Of a stretch of DNA of 64,000 bases, positions 45,967 through 57,147 are shown piece by piece. This DNA is from Oscarella lobularis. Its lineage: Eukaryota; Porifera; Homoscleromorpha; Homosclerophorida; Oscarellidae. A model generated the notes under the pieces. That model did no database searches and had not been told where the DNA came from. It was given only the letters and a program-made list of their open reading frames with translations. Both the position numbers and the translations under genes were made by a program. Where the stretch lies: positions 248,001 to 312,000 of the forward strand of contig NC_089180.1 of NCBI RefSeq assembly GCF_947507565.1, given 5' to 3'. Each line of letters begins with the position of its first letter. The stretch's first letter is position 1.

Positions 45967-46882
45967 ATGGCGGATAACAATATCGCAATACCATGTGATC
46001 TCGATAAACCAGCAACGACGAAGAAGACTCCTTTCAAGACGCGACGAGGCGACGAAGCGACGAATCGAAGCAGCGAAAGCGCGAAAATCGTCGAACGTTG
46101 TTTCTATGGCGGAAACGATGGAGCTCGAACCGTTTCCGCCGATTTCTACGTCGCCCGAGTCGACGCCGGCGTCGCAACATCGATTGAACGAAAGCAGACG
46201 ATCATCGCCGCGCATTTGCCTCGCAGCAATGAACGAAAACGACGCAGAAGACAACGAACTCTTTGACGCACTGTCGATAGTGAGCCCCGCCTCCACACGC
46301 TAAGCTTCATGCAACCAGAGATAATATCTCTGATACAATGTTCTCAATCTCTGGATTCGGATTGTGTTCTCGAGACAAAGTGAGAATGAAATTAAAAGGA
46401 AAACACGGTAATAAAAGGCTATATCTAATGAAATAGAATTTATTATTGATTTATTGATTTTTTCTAGGTGAAATTTCCGTTCAAGCGCGTTTGGCTATGA
46501 TGGGAACGATTCATCCTTTTCCTCGTCATTCAATGGGCTCCTTCTCCTCTCAGCGTATTTTTTGAAATCATTAACATTAATGAAAAATTTTTTAATTAAG
46601 TTTATATAAATTTTTGTCCTGGCAATTCTGTTCCTTTAATCCTCCTCCTCACTCATTCGCTGGGGCTACGGCTGTCATCGCGGCAACTTCTCTTCTTTCA
46701 TCTACATCCTTCAAGCAGCGAACAGAGGTCTCTTTTCCGGAAATAGCCGATTTCAGTATCTTTGAATTAAAATGGAAATGCGGCCTCAGAAATTGAAAAT
46801 GTAGTACACGCTGTTGGAAGGGGCAGGCAAGTATTAGCTCATGTAGAAGTATATTCGCACTTCCGAAGACGAATTGAGGTAA
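45967..46882 (+). CDS. Putative multi-exon gene, family unknown
   Basis: ATG at 45967 (MADNNIAIPCDLDKPATTKK). In the neighbouring frame the same exon continues RRDEATKRRIEAAKARKSSN, MELEPFPPISTSPESTPASQ, AEDNELFDALSIVSPASTR, so a one-base slip near 46040 is likely. Possible later exons: GEISVQARLAMMGTIHPFPR with HSMGSFSSQR (46465-46553), SFAGATAVIAATSLLSSTSF (about 46650-46740) and QVLAHVEVYSHFRRRIE (to 46879). Each has plausible ag/gt edges but the chain is not proven. Low-complexity, Ser/Pro-rich; no family recognised. Confidence 0.35.
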
Positions 46883-46905
46883 AAGAGGTCTGATAAGGCT
46901 CATCG

Positions 46906-46923
46906 GTTAATTAATTAATTAAT
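46906..46923. repeat. TTAA-type microsatellite
   Basis: taattaattaattaatt run. Similar TTAA or AAAT runs occur inside introns at 12215-12230, 20582-20612, 31785-31805, 32620-32651 and 47922-47962, and are typical of the short introns here. Confidence 0.6.
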
Positions 46924-47159
46924 TAATATCTCTAAACGGGGTTAGATTATTAAATCAAGATTAGAGAGAGAGAGAGAGGTGACGTGTCTTTGTGTATTCG
47001 AATTATGAGGGCGTGGCACGCTGAGTCAATACTAATTATTGAAATGATAAAATCAAAGTTATTAAGTAAGGTGCATGCACACATTTTTTGTCCTGTGAGT
47101 TAGAAGCGAAGATGGACGTGGAAACCGCTCAAGCGCTGCTTGTAAGGCGATAAATGGCC

Positions 47160-47919
47160 GATTGATAGAGTGCGATCAAACAGCAAGATCTGCACAAAGG
47201 ACGCAATAGCCAGCTTCTCTTTCGAATGCTAAGCACACCAAACAAAAATTAGCCAATATCCAAAATTATTTATTTAATTTTCTCACCAACATGGTAGCAT
47301 AGTTCTCTAGATAAATCGATAGGGCCGCCTCGACGGCGCCACCGCCGGCAAGGAGCGACTTCAACTCGATGACGCGACGCACAACGCAGAGCGCGTCGTG
47401 AAGCGACCGAAATCGTTGGCACCGCGGAGAATCACGGAAGCGGCACTATGAGCCTTGGGTCTAGGGAAAGCAGAGTCTCTCTCTCTATGTCTATGTTTAT
47501 GCAGTAAAGAGCGCCTTGCTCTCTCTCTTAGAGACTTCTAAGTGTTGGACTCTATACTAGGCTTGCTTACTTTTTGATGAGTATGAGCTCATCGTCGCAT
47601 ACTCTCTCCTGCACCACTTCTTCCGCTTCTCCGAGAAACGAACTATTGAACGAATCTTCGCCTTCTAAATTCGCTAGAGTGGATACGAGTTGACCTAGAA
47701 AAAAAAACCATTAGGCTTCTTTTAATTAATTAGTATTATTTTCTGACCTCCGGTTGCCCTAGCGATTCTCTTCAAATCCGCCTTCTTACGCACGGCCATC
47801 GCTCCCGCTTCGACGAAATACTTCAAGCAGAGATCGTCGATTCCGCCCGTCGTCAAGACGAAGTTGGCACCGGCACCCGACGCTACGCGCTTTACCAAGG
47901 CTACGAGGAGACACGCAGT

Positions 47920-47960
<41 letters not shown>

Positions 47961-48482
47961 ATATTTATCTATGATTTTACCTTGGGAAGCGACTGTGCAA
48001 TTGAGCGCGTATCCGTTCACGAGTACGCTCTCCTGGGCGCTCGCGCCGTGCGCCTTCAGGATGTTGATCGATTTGATTGGACAATGCACCTTGCCTTTCG
48101 AATCGGTGCGCTTCACGGCGAGACAAGCGTCAACAACTAGCTTCGAAAAAAATTCGGAATCACTAAGAGAAATAAATAAAAAAAAACGAAAAGCCGACAT
48201 TGGAATATTATTTATTACTTTCCGATGCGTTTTGACGACATCGACGTCTTCACCGCATAGACGAGACATTCCTTGCCCAAGTCGTCTGAACTGACGGCCA
48301 AATGATCTTGAATGTACTTGCAAGCCTCCCTATGGGGAGAATTTCGCATAGAGAACGGCAACATCGAATATTCCACGACGAAACCTGCACGCGAGCCTAT
48401 ATCCGCTTATAATCGACGTCGGATGGATCTTAGTCTTGACCAGGTCCTCGGCATTCTTCAATAATTCGGCGGCAATAATTAC
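47160..48482 (-). pseudogene. CCT1: CCT subunit alpha (TCP1) fragment, both ends missing
   Basis: The first exon starts mid-protein: VIIAAELLKNAEDLVKTKIH, PTSIISGYRLAC. Then [60 protein letters not shown] with [72 protein letters not shown] and ILRGANDF. After GANDF about eight residues are lost and the frame changes to SLHDALCVVRRVIELKSLLA with GGGAVEAALSIYLENYATM. It ends EKLAIASF. This is the alpha subunit of the cytosolic chaperonin TRiC. The first about 115 residues (including the ATP-site start) and the C-terminal part are absent. Upstream it abuts the GCLC fragment. Confidence 0.85.
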
Positions 48483-48539
48483 CTAAAAAGAATAATAAAA
48501 AAAAATGAGTCTTCTATTCGCAACACCTAGAAGACACCG

Positions 48540-50352
48540 TACCCTCCCTAGTAAATTTTGAAATTTTTTTGCGCCACCTTCATCTAGCAACTCCTTCAAC
48601 ACGTCCGGTTCGCACTGAATAGGCATATCGTTGTATTTGTCGCTCGCCAAATAAGAATCGACAGATCCGAAACGCGATTTCGGAATCACAAATTTATTCT
48701 CGCAAAGTGGCTAATAGAATTAGATATAGAACTATTTTCCATCAATAGGTACATCTATACCATCTACCTTCAGTCCTCTCTCTTCTTCCGGAGTTCGACA
48801 ATCGCAGCCGCCGGCGATGACCTCCCAACGGCAATCGGTGTCGACCAAGTAGCCACGAGAGAGCCAGCTGAAATGAAATTCAGTAAGGGTTTCCATAGGG
48901 CGACTACGCACCAGTATGGGACAAACGGGTACGAGTTGATCGTAGAGATGATACTTTGCTTCGTCGATTTCGTACGCTTGAAACGTCATCTATGGGAAAA
49001 CGCGAACGTATATAATAAATAGGGATACGTGGCGTCACTTTACTTGAAGGCAATTGCATCCCATTCCGAAGCCCATGCAATCAAGAAAGACGTGGTCGTC
49101 GAGCGAGGCGGCGTTCACTTCCGAATCGTCGAAGCGTTCGACGAAAGGAGACGGCGTGTTGACGTCTTTGAAAACTAAAGGGGAAAGGAATCAGAAATGA
49201 GAAGATATTATAAGGGAGACGCCCCCTATACTTGGTAAATTTATTGCTATTTTGCTGCCCCGTCGCTCTCGAATATTTCGAGTCAAAGTCCTAGTATACA
49301 CATCTCACGAAGACGAAATTATCCTAGTTTTTTATAAGGGTTACTTAAATCGAGGATGATCCTGGTGAATCGCTTCGTCGGGATAGAAAAGAGATCGCGA
49401 CGCGCCGTTCTCTTCTGGATGGCTCGGTGAAGTCAGAACAGCCCAATCTTTTGAAAAAAAATTAGCGACTACAGTAGAGAAAAAAATCCTTTAGGTACCT
49501 GGGAAAAATGGTCAATGTCAAACAGGATATACGCGTTCCTTCCAGAAGTAGGAGGACCTCTTCTCTTCTAATAAGTATAAACAACTATGCACACGTAGTC
49601 GCAAAGCCGCAGTGTTCTCACCTCGATTTCATACTCGTTTCAATTTCATTGAATTGAGAAAAGTCTCCGATGAAAATCCAAGGTCTCCCAGGCGTCGCTA
49701 CCAAATCAAAAGAAGAAATAGATAGGTCACCAAAAAGAGAAGCATCCAATAAAAAAAAGATGCATCCGGGCCAAATAGCATCCAGTTAATTGCCAAATAG
49801 CATCCAGTTAATTAAAAAAGATGCATCGTGGCCAAAAGGAGATGCATCCAATTAACTAATTAAATGTGCATATGCATATACTGCATGCCAATATTGTGGT
49901 CGGATTTTCTGCATAATAATGTGGCCTATGGGATTTTCTACTGTGCCTACATTCAATCACGTAGCCTCCGTATTCGGGTTTCCAAGTCGACGGAGCTAAT
50001 AAGAGACGCGTTTCTGACTGCAACGCTTTTGGGAATCGCCTTTCCCACTCGGGATATCGCTTTTCTTCCTCTTGACGAAGTTTCAAATATTTCGACCCGT
50101 CGAGAAAGACGCGCGCCTTCTTCGTCTCGTGGTCGAAGTAGACGAGCGTGTACTCGATCTAAACTGCGATTTTTTTTGCGAAGCTTTCTACTTCTTGTGT
50201 TTTTTCACCTCGTCGCTAGACAGTCGCCGTTTCGATCTTTCCGTCGACGATAGATCGACAGGAACGGTCTGATTCCTGATTTCCTCACGTGCTCGACGTG
50301 CTTCTTCGTCTCTTCCCACGATAGCGGCGATCCTTCGCTCAGAAGACCCATG
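48540..50352 (-). pseudogene. GCLC: Glutamate-cysteine ligase catalytic subunit, N-terminal half only
   Basis: ATG at 50352: MGLLSEGSPLSWEETKKHVE, HVRKSGIRPFLSIYRRRKDR. After a short gap and frame change: [121 protein letters not shown] with VCPIL, LALS, then in another frame RGYLVDTDCRWEVIAGGCDC with RTPEEERGL, and KSRFGSVDSYLASDKYNDMP, ending LLDEGGAKKFQN. GCLC makes gamma-glutamylcysteine, the limiting step of glutathione synthesis. The AASPF(W/Y) segment after LALS is deleted, and everything after the DEGxxK helix (about half the enzyme) is missing where CCT1 begins. Confidence 0.85.
49745..49850. repeat. Intronic tandem motif gcatccagttaatt
   Basis: Within a GCLC intron, gcatcca(g/a)ttaatt(g/a) and agatgcatc blocks recur about five times in 105 bp, in direct orientation with spacing of 15-30 bp. 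Confidence 0.5.
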
Positions 50353-50404
50353 TAGCGAATATGTAGCGAATCAATGGCTTGTGAACTATTTGCGCCTGCT
50401 CACA

Positions 50405-51556
50405 AGCTACGCCCCGCCTACACCGCCTACGCACCCGCACCGGCGATGCTCGACGAACTAAAAGAAAGCGTATTCGGCGGCGTATCGGCGATTCAAGCGA
50501 TGAATTTGGTTCATTTGGACTTGAAACCAGGTGGATGAATACATATCAGATTTATTCTACCGAACTAAACACCATTTGCACAACAAAGGAAATGTCTTTG
50601 TGTGCTGCTCAAATTCAGAGGAGGAAAAACCCTCTTGCGGAGATTCTTGCTGTCCAGAAATTTCCTACAAGCACGTTCTCTATAAAATAGGTAGGCCAGA
50701 CCAAGCCTGCAAGCAAGATTTTTAAATATTCATAATTTTTAACAAGGTGATATGGGCTACGTGACTTCTGTTTATCTGCCTGAAGTCGAAGAGGGAGATA
50801 TATGGCCAATGAAATTCTACAAGAGGTGATCTTTCATGATGAAGAATTGACAAATTATTTATTCTCAAATAGGATTACTCTCATTTGCCTAAGGCTGATA
50901 TTTTCTCATTAGCTCTCGCAGCCTTTGCTGCAGTAAGATTTGATTGAGTACTGAATTTTTTCATTTATTTTCTCGTCTGTTAGTGCAATGGAGAAAATTT
51001 ACCCCAAAACGCCCTGATTGGAATAGAATTCGAGCTGGATGGCTTCCAGGGCTACAGTACTTCTCACCAGAATTTAATTATTTTTGAGAGTAAAATCATC
51101 TTAATAATGATGGATAGTCTTCATATTTTCTTATACAATGCATTTCAGGCTATGATACACCCCGAGGCGGAGTGCAGGCCGTCTGCAGAGGAGTTGACTC
51201 AACATCCAGACTTATGCAGTCAGATCAAAAGTAAACGATACCACGTTTCCCTTGTTCTATCATATCATCCTCTCTCTCGCGCAGGACGAACTCAGACGAG
51301 AATTAAACGAAGAGAAATTCAAAAATTAGATATTGAAAAAGTGAGTGTCCACTAAAAGAACGTTGAAAAAGCATTACGACGTCATTTCTTTAGAGAACTC
51401 GAAGAGGCTCGCGGTGGCAAGGGACGACTTGTCGGTCGTCTTCCCAAGGGAAGAATCAATCGCAGTCTCAGCGTCAACATGATAGATCACACACGAATAA
51501 CAACAAGTCTTTGGCACGGGTTTTTATTAATTTCTCAGAGAAATAATCTAGGCTAG
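50405..51556 (+). pseudogene. WEE1: WEE1-like kinase, C-lobe and tail only
   Basis: Reads MLDELKESVFGGVSAIQAMN, LVHLDLKP (catalytic loop), GNVFVCCSNSEEEKPSCGDS through VLYKIG, then DMGYVTSVYLPEVEEGD (DFG-equivalent). After this the frame shifts to YMANEILQE. Next: DYSHLPKADIFSLALAAFAA, CNGENLPQNA, AMIHPEAECRPSAEELTQHP, DELRRELNEEKF, and the tail GRLVGRLPKGRINRSVSVNM. This matches WEE1, the inhibitory tyrosine kinase of CDK1, including the conserved C-terminal NRSVS. The whole N-terminal region and N-lobe are absent; the fragment begins about 50 bp from the divergent GCLC start codon. A few bases are lost between EEGD and YMANE. Confidence 0.8.
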
Positions 51557-51719
51557 ATGCTAGATAGTTTTAAACGTAAAACATTGATTGCGCACTACGG
51601 AAAAGTTCGACTCAAAATTCGTTTTCGTCTCCTTGTGTTTTTCTCTCTGCCTTGCCCAAAGAACGAGGATGAATGGGTAGTACGCCAGCCTATAGTATCA
51701 CTGACACTAACAGAGGCAA

Positions 51720-52200
51720 CCTTAGACGCTCGGATAAAACGACCGCGAAGCCAAAGGCTGGACGGAAGCGCAACCGTATCCAGAAGAGCCCGTCAACGAG
51801 TACGCGTCGTCGAAAATCGCCGCGGAGAAAATCGTGCGCAAAGCGAATGGGCGCGCAGGTCTCGCGACGTGCGTCGGGCGACCGGCGGGAATGTTCGGAA
51901 TCGGCGAAAACGTATGTGGAACCGAAATAGTTTATTAAAAGATCGTTCTGTTGAGACTCTTAAGTTCGTGTACCTGATTTAGACATGGCACTGCGGGGAA
52001 AGGATCAGGCAATAAGGTAAATAAACAGTTATAATTTGACACTATTGGGGGAAAGGCTTATGCAAGGGACGCGAATCGTTCTGGGGACACCGGCCACCCA
52101 AGAAGATTCCCGTTCAGATTGCCTGTCTATCTGCGTCGATCAAAGAGATCGTCTACAACGCGTTCGGCTTCGTGCCGTTCGCGCGTTCCCTCACAAAGTA
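51720..52200 (+). pseudogene. 3-beta-HSD/NSDHL-like dehydrogenase, C-terminal half only
   Basis: An exon reads DREAKGWTEAQPYPEEPVNE, YASSKIAAEKIVRKANGRAG, LATCVGRPAGMFGIGEN. The YxxSK catalytic pair (YASSK) and RPxGxFGxG loop are those of the 3-beta-hydroxysteroid dehydrogenase branch of extended SDRs. A short exon GTAGKGSGNK and one near 52055 (ESFWGHRPPKKIPVQIACLS, IVYNAFGFVPFARSLTK) continue the family. The NAD-binding GxxGxxG half is missing upstream, and downstream the sequence runs into the 3' end of CNOT4 on the other strand. Confidence 0.65.
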
Positions 52201-52299
52201 CGTACCTTTTTGATATGCCTGCGTGCATATCCTTATGCGATTATGAAGGTTGTCCGTCGATTTGACGCAGGCGGAGGGGCGCGCTGGGGCACTCTTCCA

Positions 52300-55200
52300 A
52301 TCGCAATACCGGGCGGCCCGCGAAACGCCCGCAAAACGCCGGCGACGGTCGAGCCACGAGATGAACGGAAAACGGCACAGGCGGAGGTAGACAGGGAAAG
52401 GGAGCCAGCAGCGGTCCGTAGAGCGGATAGCCCATTGGCATTTGGGGTGGAAGAGGAGGAGGGGGCGGTAGGGGAGCGTCGTTTTGAATAATCTGCTTAG
52501 ATAGAAGTGGTCATCGTCGAGGAGCGCTATGACGTTACGCGGGTGTACCTGAACCTCCGCCGGTCGGACGTAGGACGGCTGAGTCGACGCGAATTCTGTC
52601 CAGACGTACAGCTGCGCTGGAAGACCGGGCATCGCGCCCAAAGGAACAGAACGAGACGCCGGCGGCGGAAGAGAAGACGGGGAGCCTACATACACATAGA
52701 GGAAAAAATTGTTTTATATGAGAAACAAAATCTGCGAGGTCTTATAATCTTTCTATGGTACGTAAACGTCTTATAATAGGGATTTGGTGTTGCTCACCTT
52801 GCATAAGCAGTCCTTGGGGCATTCGCGAAGATTGAGTGACGAAAACGTCGCTGTTTGCCGACGTTACGGCGACGTGTTGAGGTCGTACACTGTCTGCAAG
52901 ACATCAAGTTATGAAGACCGCTGTACACACTTTTCGACCAGACTTTACTTGCGAAATTGATATTTACATTCGGCAACAATCCTTTTTGCCGATTACCGTC
53001 TGCATTCACAGAATTTTCTCCCTTGGTTTCCGACTGTTTCTCTTGGAGCCAGTAAAGGGAATCGGTAGTCTCTGGATCCTGCCCGTCGGGTGATAAGGCC
53101 TCATTGGCGCTCTTTTCGGCGTCACTGTCGAGCTGCTGAGCCACCTCGCGCAATTCTTCGTTTATAATCTGCTCCAACTGCCTCGAAGCGACCTCAAATT
53201 CTAAAAATATTTATTGACAAAATAGGTCATAAAATTCTCGTGACTCGTCCCAACCCAAATCGTCCTCATTGGTCGTCTCCTCGTCGAGGAGAGGCCATTC
53301 GGATTGAGTAGACGGAGCCCAACTTTCTCCAAGAGGCCTCCCACTCCCCACGCTATATAAATGCATATTAATTAATGCCTATCTATACTACGTGCTCAAT
53401 ACAGACCTTCCAGGCTCTTTACTTGAGCCGCTGCTCTCTAATAATAATAATACGAGACTACTACAAAGGAAATTTCCTAAAGGGAAGCTCCCACCTTCTG
53501 TATCACTTTTCTTCCGCAACGCTTCCGGCAATTCAACTCCAGTGTCTACGATAGCGCTATTCATCGCTTCTCTGAGCAATTTCTCTTCTTCTTCCTCTTC
53601 GGATGCGCCTTCCTGCCAGACGCTCTGCTGAGCCACCTCGCGTAATTCCTCGTTCATAATCTGCTCGAACTGCCTCGAAGCGACCAATTCTAAAAATATT
53701 TATTGAAAAAAATAGGTCATAAAATTCTCGTGACTCACCCCAACCCAAATCGTCCTCATTGGTGGTCTCCTCGTCGAAGAGAGGCCATTCGGATTGAATG
53801 GACGGAGCCCAACTTTCTCCAAGAGGCCTCCCAATCCCCACGCTATATACATGCATATTAATTAATGCCTATCTACACTAGGTGCTCAATACAGACCTTC
53901 CAGGCTCTTTACTTGAGCCGCTGCTCTCTAATAATAATAATACGAGACTACTACAAAGGAAATTTCCTAAAGGGAAGCTCCCACCTTCTATATCACTTTT
54001 CTTCCGCAACGCTTCTGGCAATTCAACTCCAGTGTCAACGATAGCGCTATTCATCGCTTCTCTGAGCAATTTCTCTTCTTCTTCCTCTTCGGATGCGCCT
54101 TCCTGCCAGACGCTCCGCTGTGCCACGTGTCCTTGATGGGCTGTCGCCGTCAAACTTCCCAGCGTTCCAGCACTGCTGCCCATTGAAACGGGGTGCGGAT
54201 ACGCATTGGGATTAAATGCCATGGATAAGCGAGCCATATCGTTAAATATTTGATGCATATTCAAGGGCTCTATTAGAGGATTCTCGTGCGTTTCCGTTGG
54301 CTCTTTGGCATGAGGAGATTCCCGCTTCGCTTTGATATTTGACGTCATTTCGTCTGGCTTTGTTTCTACGACGGGTTCACTGTGTACAGTATGCAGAAAA
54401 AAATTCAAAATAGATCGTTGCGTGACGTCACAATGCGTCCATATCTACCGCTTGATCTTGCGCGCGTTGGACTGTAAGGCGGGGTTTCCCGTCTAGAGAG
54501 GTAGAAATATAAAAAAACCAAGGCAAATCAAAAAAAGATATCGTTACCAGTTCGCGAGGCCTAAGGGGAAATACTAATATAGATACATATAGATATAGAG
54601 ATGCTTACTTGTTTGAGCCGGCTAAATGAGCGAGAGCCACTGCTTCGAATGCAACGTGCTTACTAAATACAGTCCGTGACGCTAAGATAAGAAGAAGACT
54701 TCTACTCCTGTCATGATACCCACCCCTTCTGTATTTCTTTTATGGTGAAACTCGCCTCGTCATCTCCTAGTTCGTGAAGAAACATGCAATCCTATACGCA
54801 GAAATATGAACGTCATAAATACACGATTGTTTTTGAACGCTGCAGGTTGTCTCACGTGCTTAAAACAGGGTCGACACTTTAGAAAATTAGAGCAATATTT
54901 CGACGTTCCAAACGACACTCTTAAATGATGACCGTCGATAAATGTATCATTAATTGCTTGAATCGCTTTAGCAGCATCCTATAGTATAATTCAACTAGAA
55001 TCTATTTAAAAACGTCCAATTCTTCCATCTTACCTCCTTTCTTGCGTACGTGACATATGCATTTAGACTTGGGCCCTTACATCAGACAATTGCAATAAAT
55101 CAAAAGATAATTCTTGTGGCCCTACTTGTGGTGGTGGGTATTCCGTCGAATTAACTGTGATGTTTCGAATTTTTCCAAATTTTCCGCAATATTCGTACCG

Positions 55201-55767
55201 CTTCAGCACGTCCGGATCGGCCACGCGCGGCGGAAGACCGATAATGAAGACCAAATTCAGTCGAATGACTCTCACGCCCTCCAAATGTTTTCGATTTTCG
55301 ACCGTCTGCCGTTTCTTTTCCTGACTCCATTGCTTTCGAGATTTTTGAACTCTAAAAAAGTTGTGCCATCGCGCGAAGATGCGCATGCTATGACGTCAGA
55401 ATACCGTTCAGTTGTCAAGGGAATGTATTCAGCGGGATTCTCGAGATAAAGCTAATGTAATTAATTGATGAATCAGCTAAGGAATATTTGAATAATATTT
55501 TACTCTTCGACATGCCGGGCACAATCCGTTCTCGTTCGTGCGTATTCGATGCCAGCAAAATCTGCACACCTGAAAACGCGCTTTTGCCCCTTCTCCTTTC
55601 AATTTTCGAAGGACTAACTTGATAACCGCACGTGCACGGATAGAAATTGATGTCGTCTATCTCCAATGGCTCCATGCAGAGGGGGCACTGTTCGACGAAG
55701 GTTCGTCAGGCGAGTTTGGGAGTGCGGGAACGCTTACTTCGGGTGCTTCGTCACCGGAGGTCATCAT
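52300..55767 (-). CDS. CNOT4: CNOT4, RING/RRM ubiquitin ligase of the CCR4-NOT complex
   Basis: ATG at 55767 (MMTSGDEAPEVSVPALPNSP). The C4C4 RING reads EQCPLCMEPLEIDDINFYPC, TCGYQVCRFCWHRIRTNENG, LCPACR. Then LENPAEYIPLT, the linker RKQWSQEKKRQTVENRKHLE, the RRM (LNLVFIIGLPPRVADPDVLK, FGKIRNITVN, GPSLNAYVTYARKE, AAKAIQAINDTFIDGHHLRV) and the CCCH finger (SFGTSKYCSNFLKCRPC; DCMFLHELGDDEASF). The rest is low-complexity, ending in a Pro-rich region. A short gap with frame change lies between the start peptide (PDEP) and VEQCPLC. Exons at 53.1-54.1 kb are tandemly duplicated. CNOT4 ubiquitinates stalled-ribosome and CCR4-NOT targets. Confidence 0.85.
53133..54116. repeat. Two 492-bp tandem units inside CNOT4
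   Basis: 53133-53624 and 53625-54116 are about 95% identical, including intron sequence (atgcatattaattaatgcc) and exon text (EEEKLLREAMNSAIVDTGVE; LPEALRKKSD). 492 is a multiple of three, and each unit carries the same splice pattern, so the repeat adds a second copy of an acidic segment without breaking phase. Confidence 0.85.
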
Positions 55768-55879
55768 CGAGCGTTTTTCGGCAATCTATAGGCGATATGG
55801 GGCTGCGAGAATGCTACTGGAAGCCCGCGTTGTCGATCTAGCCCGGATTGCCGAGTGCGTACTTCTGCGCAAGGTACGC

Positions 55880-56088
<209 letters not shown>

Positions 56089-56980
56089 GCAGAAAAATCA
56101 ACGTTCAAGTTCAATCCATCGCTCACCAGTACTATTTCTTTATAAAAATCCTCCGTCATTATGTTTCTTCGATTCGCGCTTCCACTCCACTTTTGAACAG
56201 CAAGGACGTGACCTAAACCGCGAGGTGCAATGAAAAAAAGTCAAAAGACAGACCATCTAAAAATACTTTTACCTCGATTCAAAACTTGGCGACCAAAAAA
56301 CGGTATTCCCTTTGAAGCAGCACATTCCAACGAGGAGCCCACAGCCTTCAGGTTCATATCTTTACATCATTGATAACTAGTGGTACTGCACCCATTGATT
56401 CCGACTAACCTTGCTTCTTTCTGAGCAACGACTGCCTTCCGGCCCCCAAGAAACTTGAGAGGCCATCTACACTAGAAATGACCACTTCGTCCACCAGCAA
56501 TGCTTCTCTCTCAACAATCCGAAATAAATGATCAGCACCAATATGCCGGAAGTCAGAGCTCTATCAATAAATAAATAAATAAATAAACAAATGCCAATTA
56601 ACAATTAGTGCACGCGTCGCGGAGGCAGAAAATTCAAAGGGATCGGAGGCGTAGACTTACTCCGTGGGTCGTCAGCTCGGCGATTGAGCGCCTAGCGAAG
56701 AGAAAATGGGCGTCAACGAGGCGGCGAAACGAAGCGTGAGACGCGGCGCTTGCCTTGGCCGCCTCGGTGCACGGGCCAGTCGATTTGGCTATCAGGAAGT
56801 AGAGATCTGCAGGGTTAGGGAATTTTAGTGCGGTCGCGCGACGCGATGCAGCCGCATTTACGGCGGCTACGGCTTGCAGGAGTGCTCGCCTTTCTCCACT
56901 GAGGCCTTGCGATTGTCGGACGCCGTCCGAGAGCGCGGCGCGGCGGCCGTAGACTCGGTGTTTTCTCCTTGAGAGGTTCA
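56089..56980 (-). CDS. Multi-exon protein of unknown family
   Basis: The first visible exon starts after an acceptor (cgttag) at 56980: VNLSRRKHRVYGRRAALSDG, LLQAVAAVNAAASRRATALK, FPNPADLYFLIAKSTG, SFRRLVDAHFLFARRSIAEL. Next exons: SDFRHIGADHLFRIVEREAL with LVDEVVISSVDGLSSFLGGR and KAVVAQKEAR; MNLKAVGSSLECAASKGIPF with FGRQVLNR; GHVLAVQKWSGSANRRNIMT with EDFYKEIVLVSDGLNLNV and stop near 56089. All in phase, so probably a working gene. Its upstream exon would lie in the 100 bp before DHDDS, making a divergent pair. I do not recognise the family. Confidence 0.5.
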
Positions 56981-57147
56981 CCTAACGTGACGTCACGAGC
57001 GAGGTCGATATCTAGCGTGCGGTGGCTGATCCCTCCCCCTAAAAAAACTCGTCGTTCCTCGTCGATTGGCTGTGGAAGTCGGGCCCGACGGTGCGCGACA
57101 TCTTAGACCGAAAGGCCGGTCCCGAGGAACGACGTCCAGCCGGCTTC

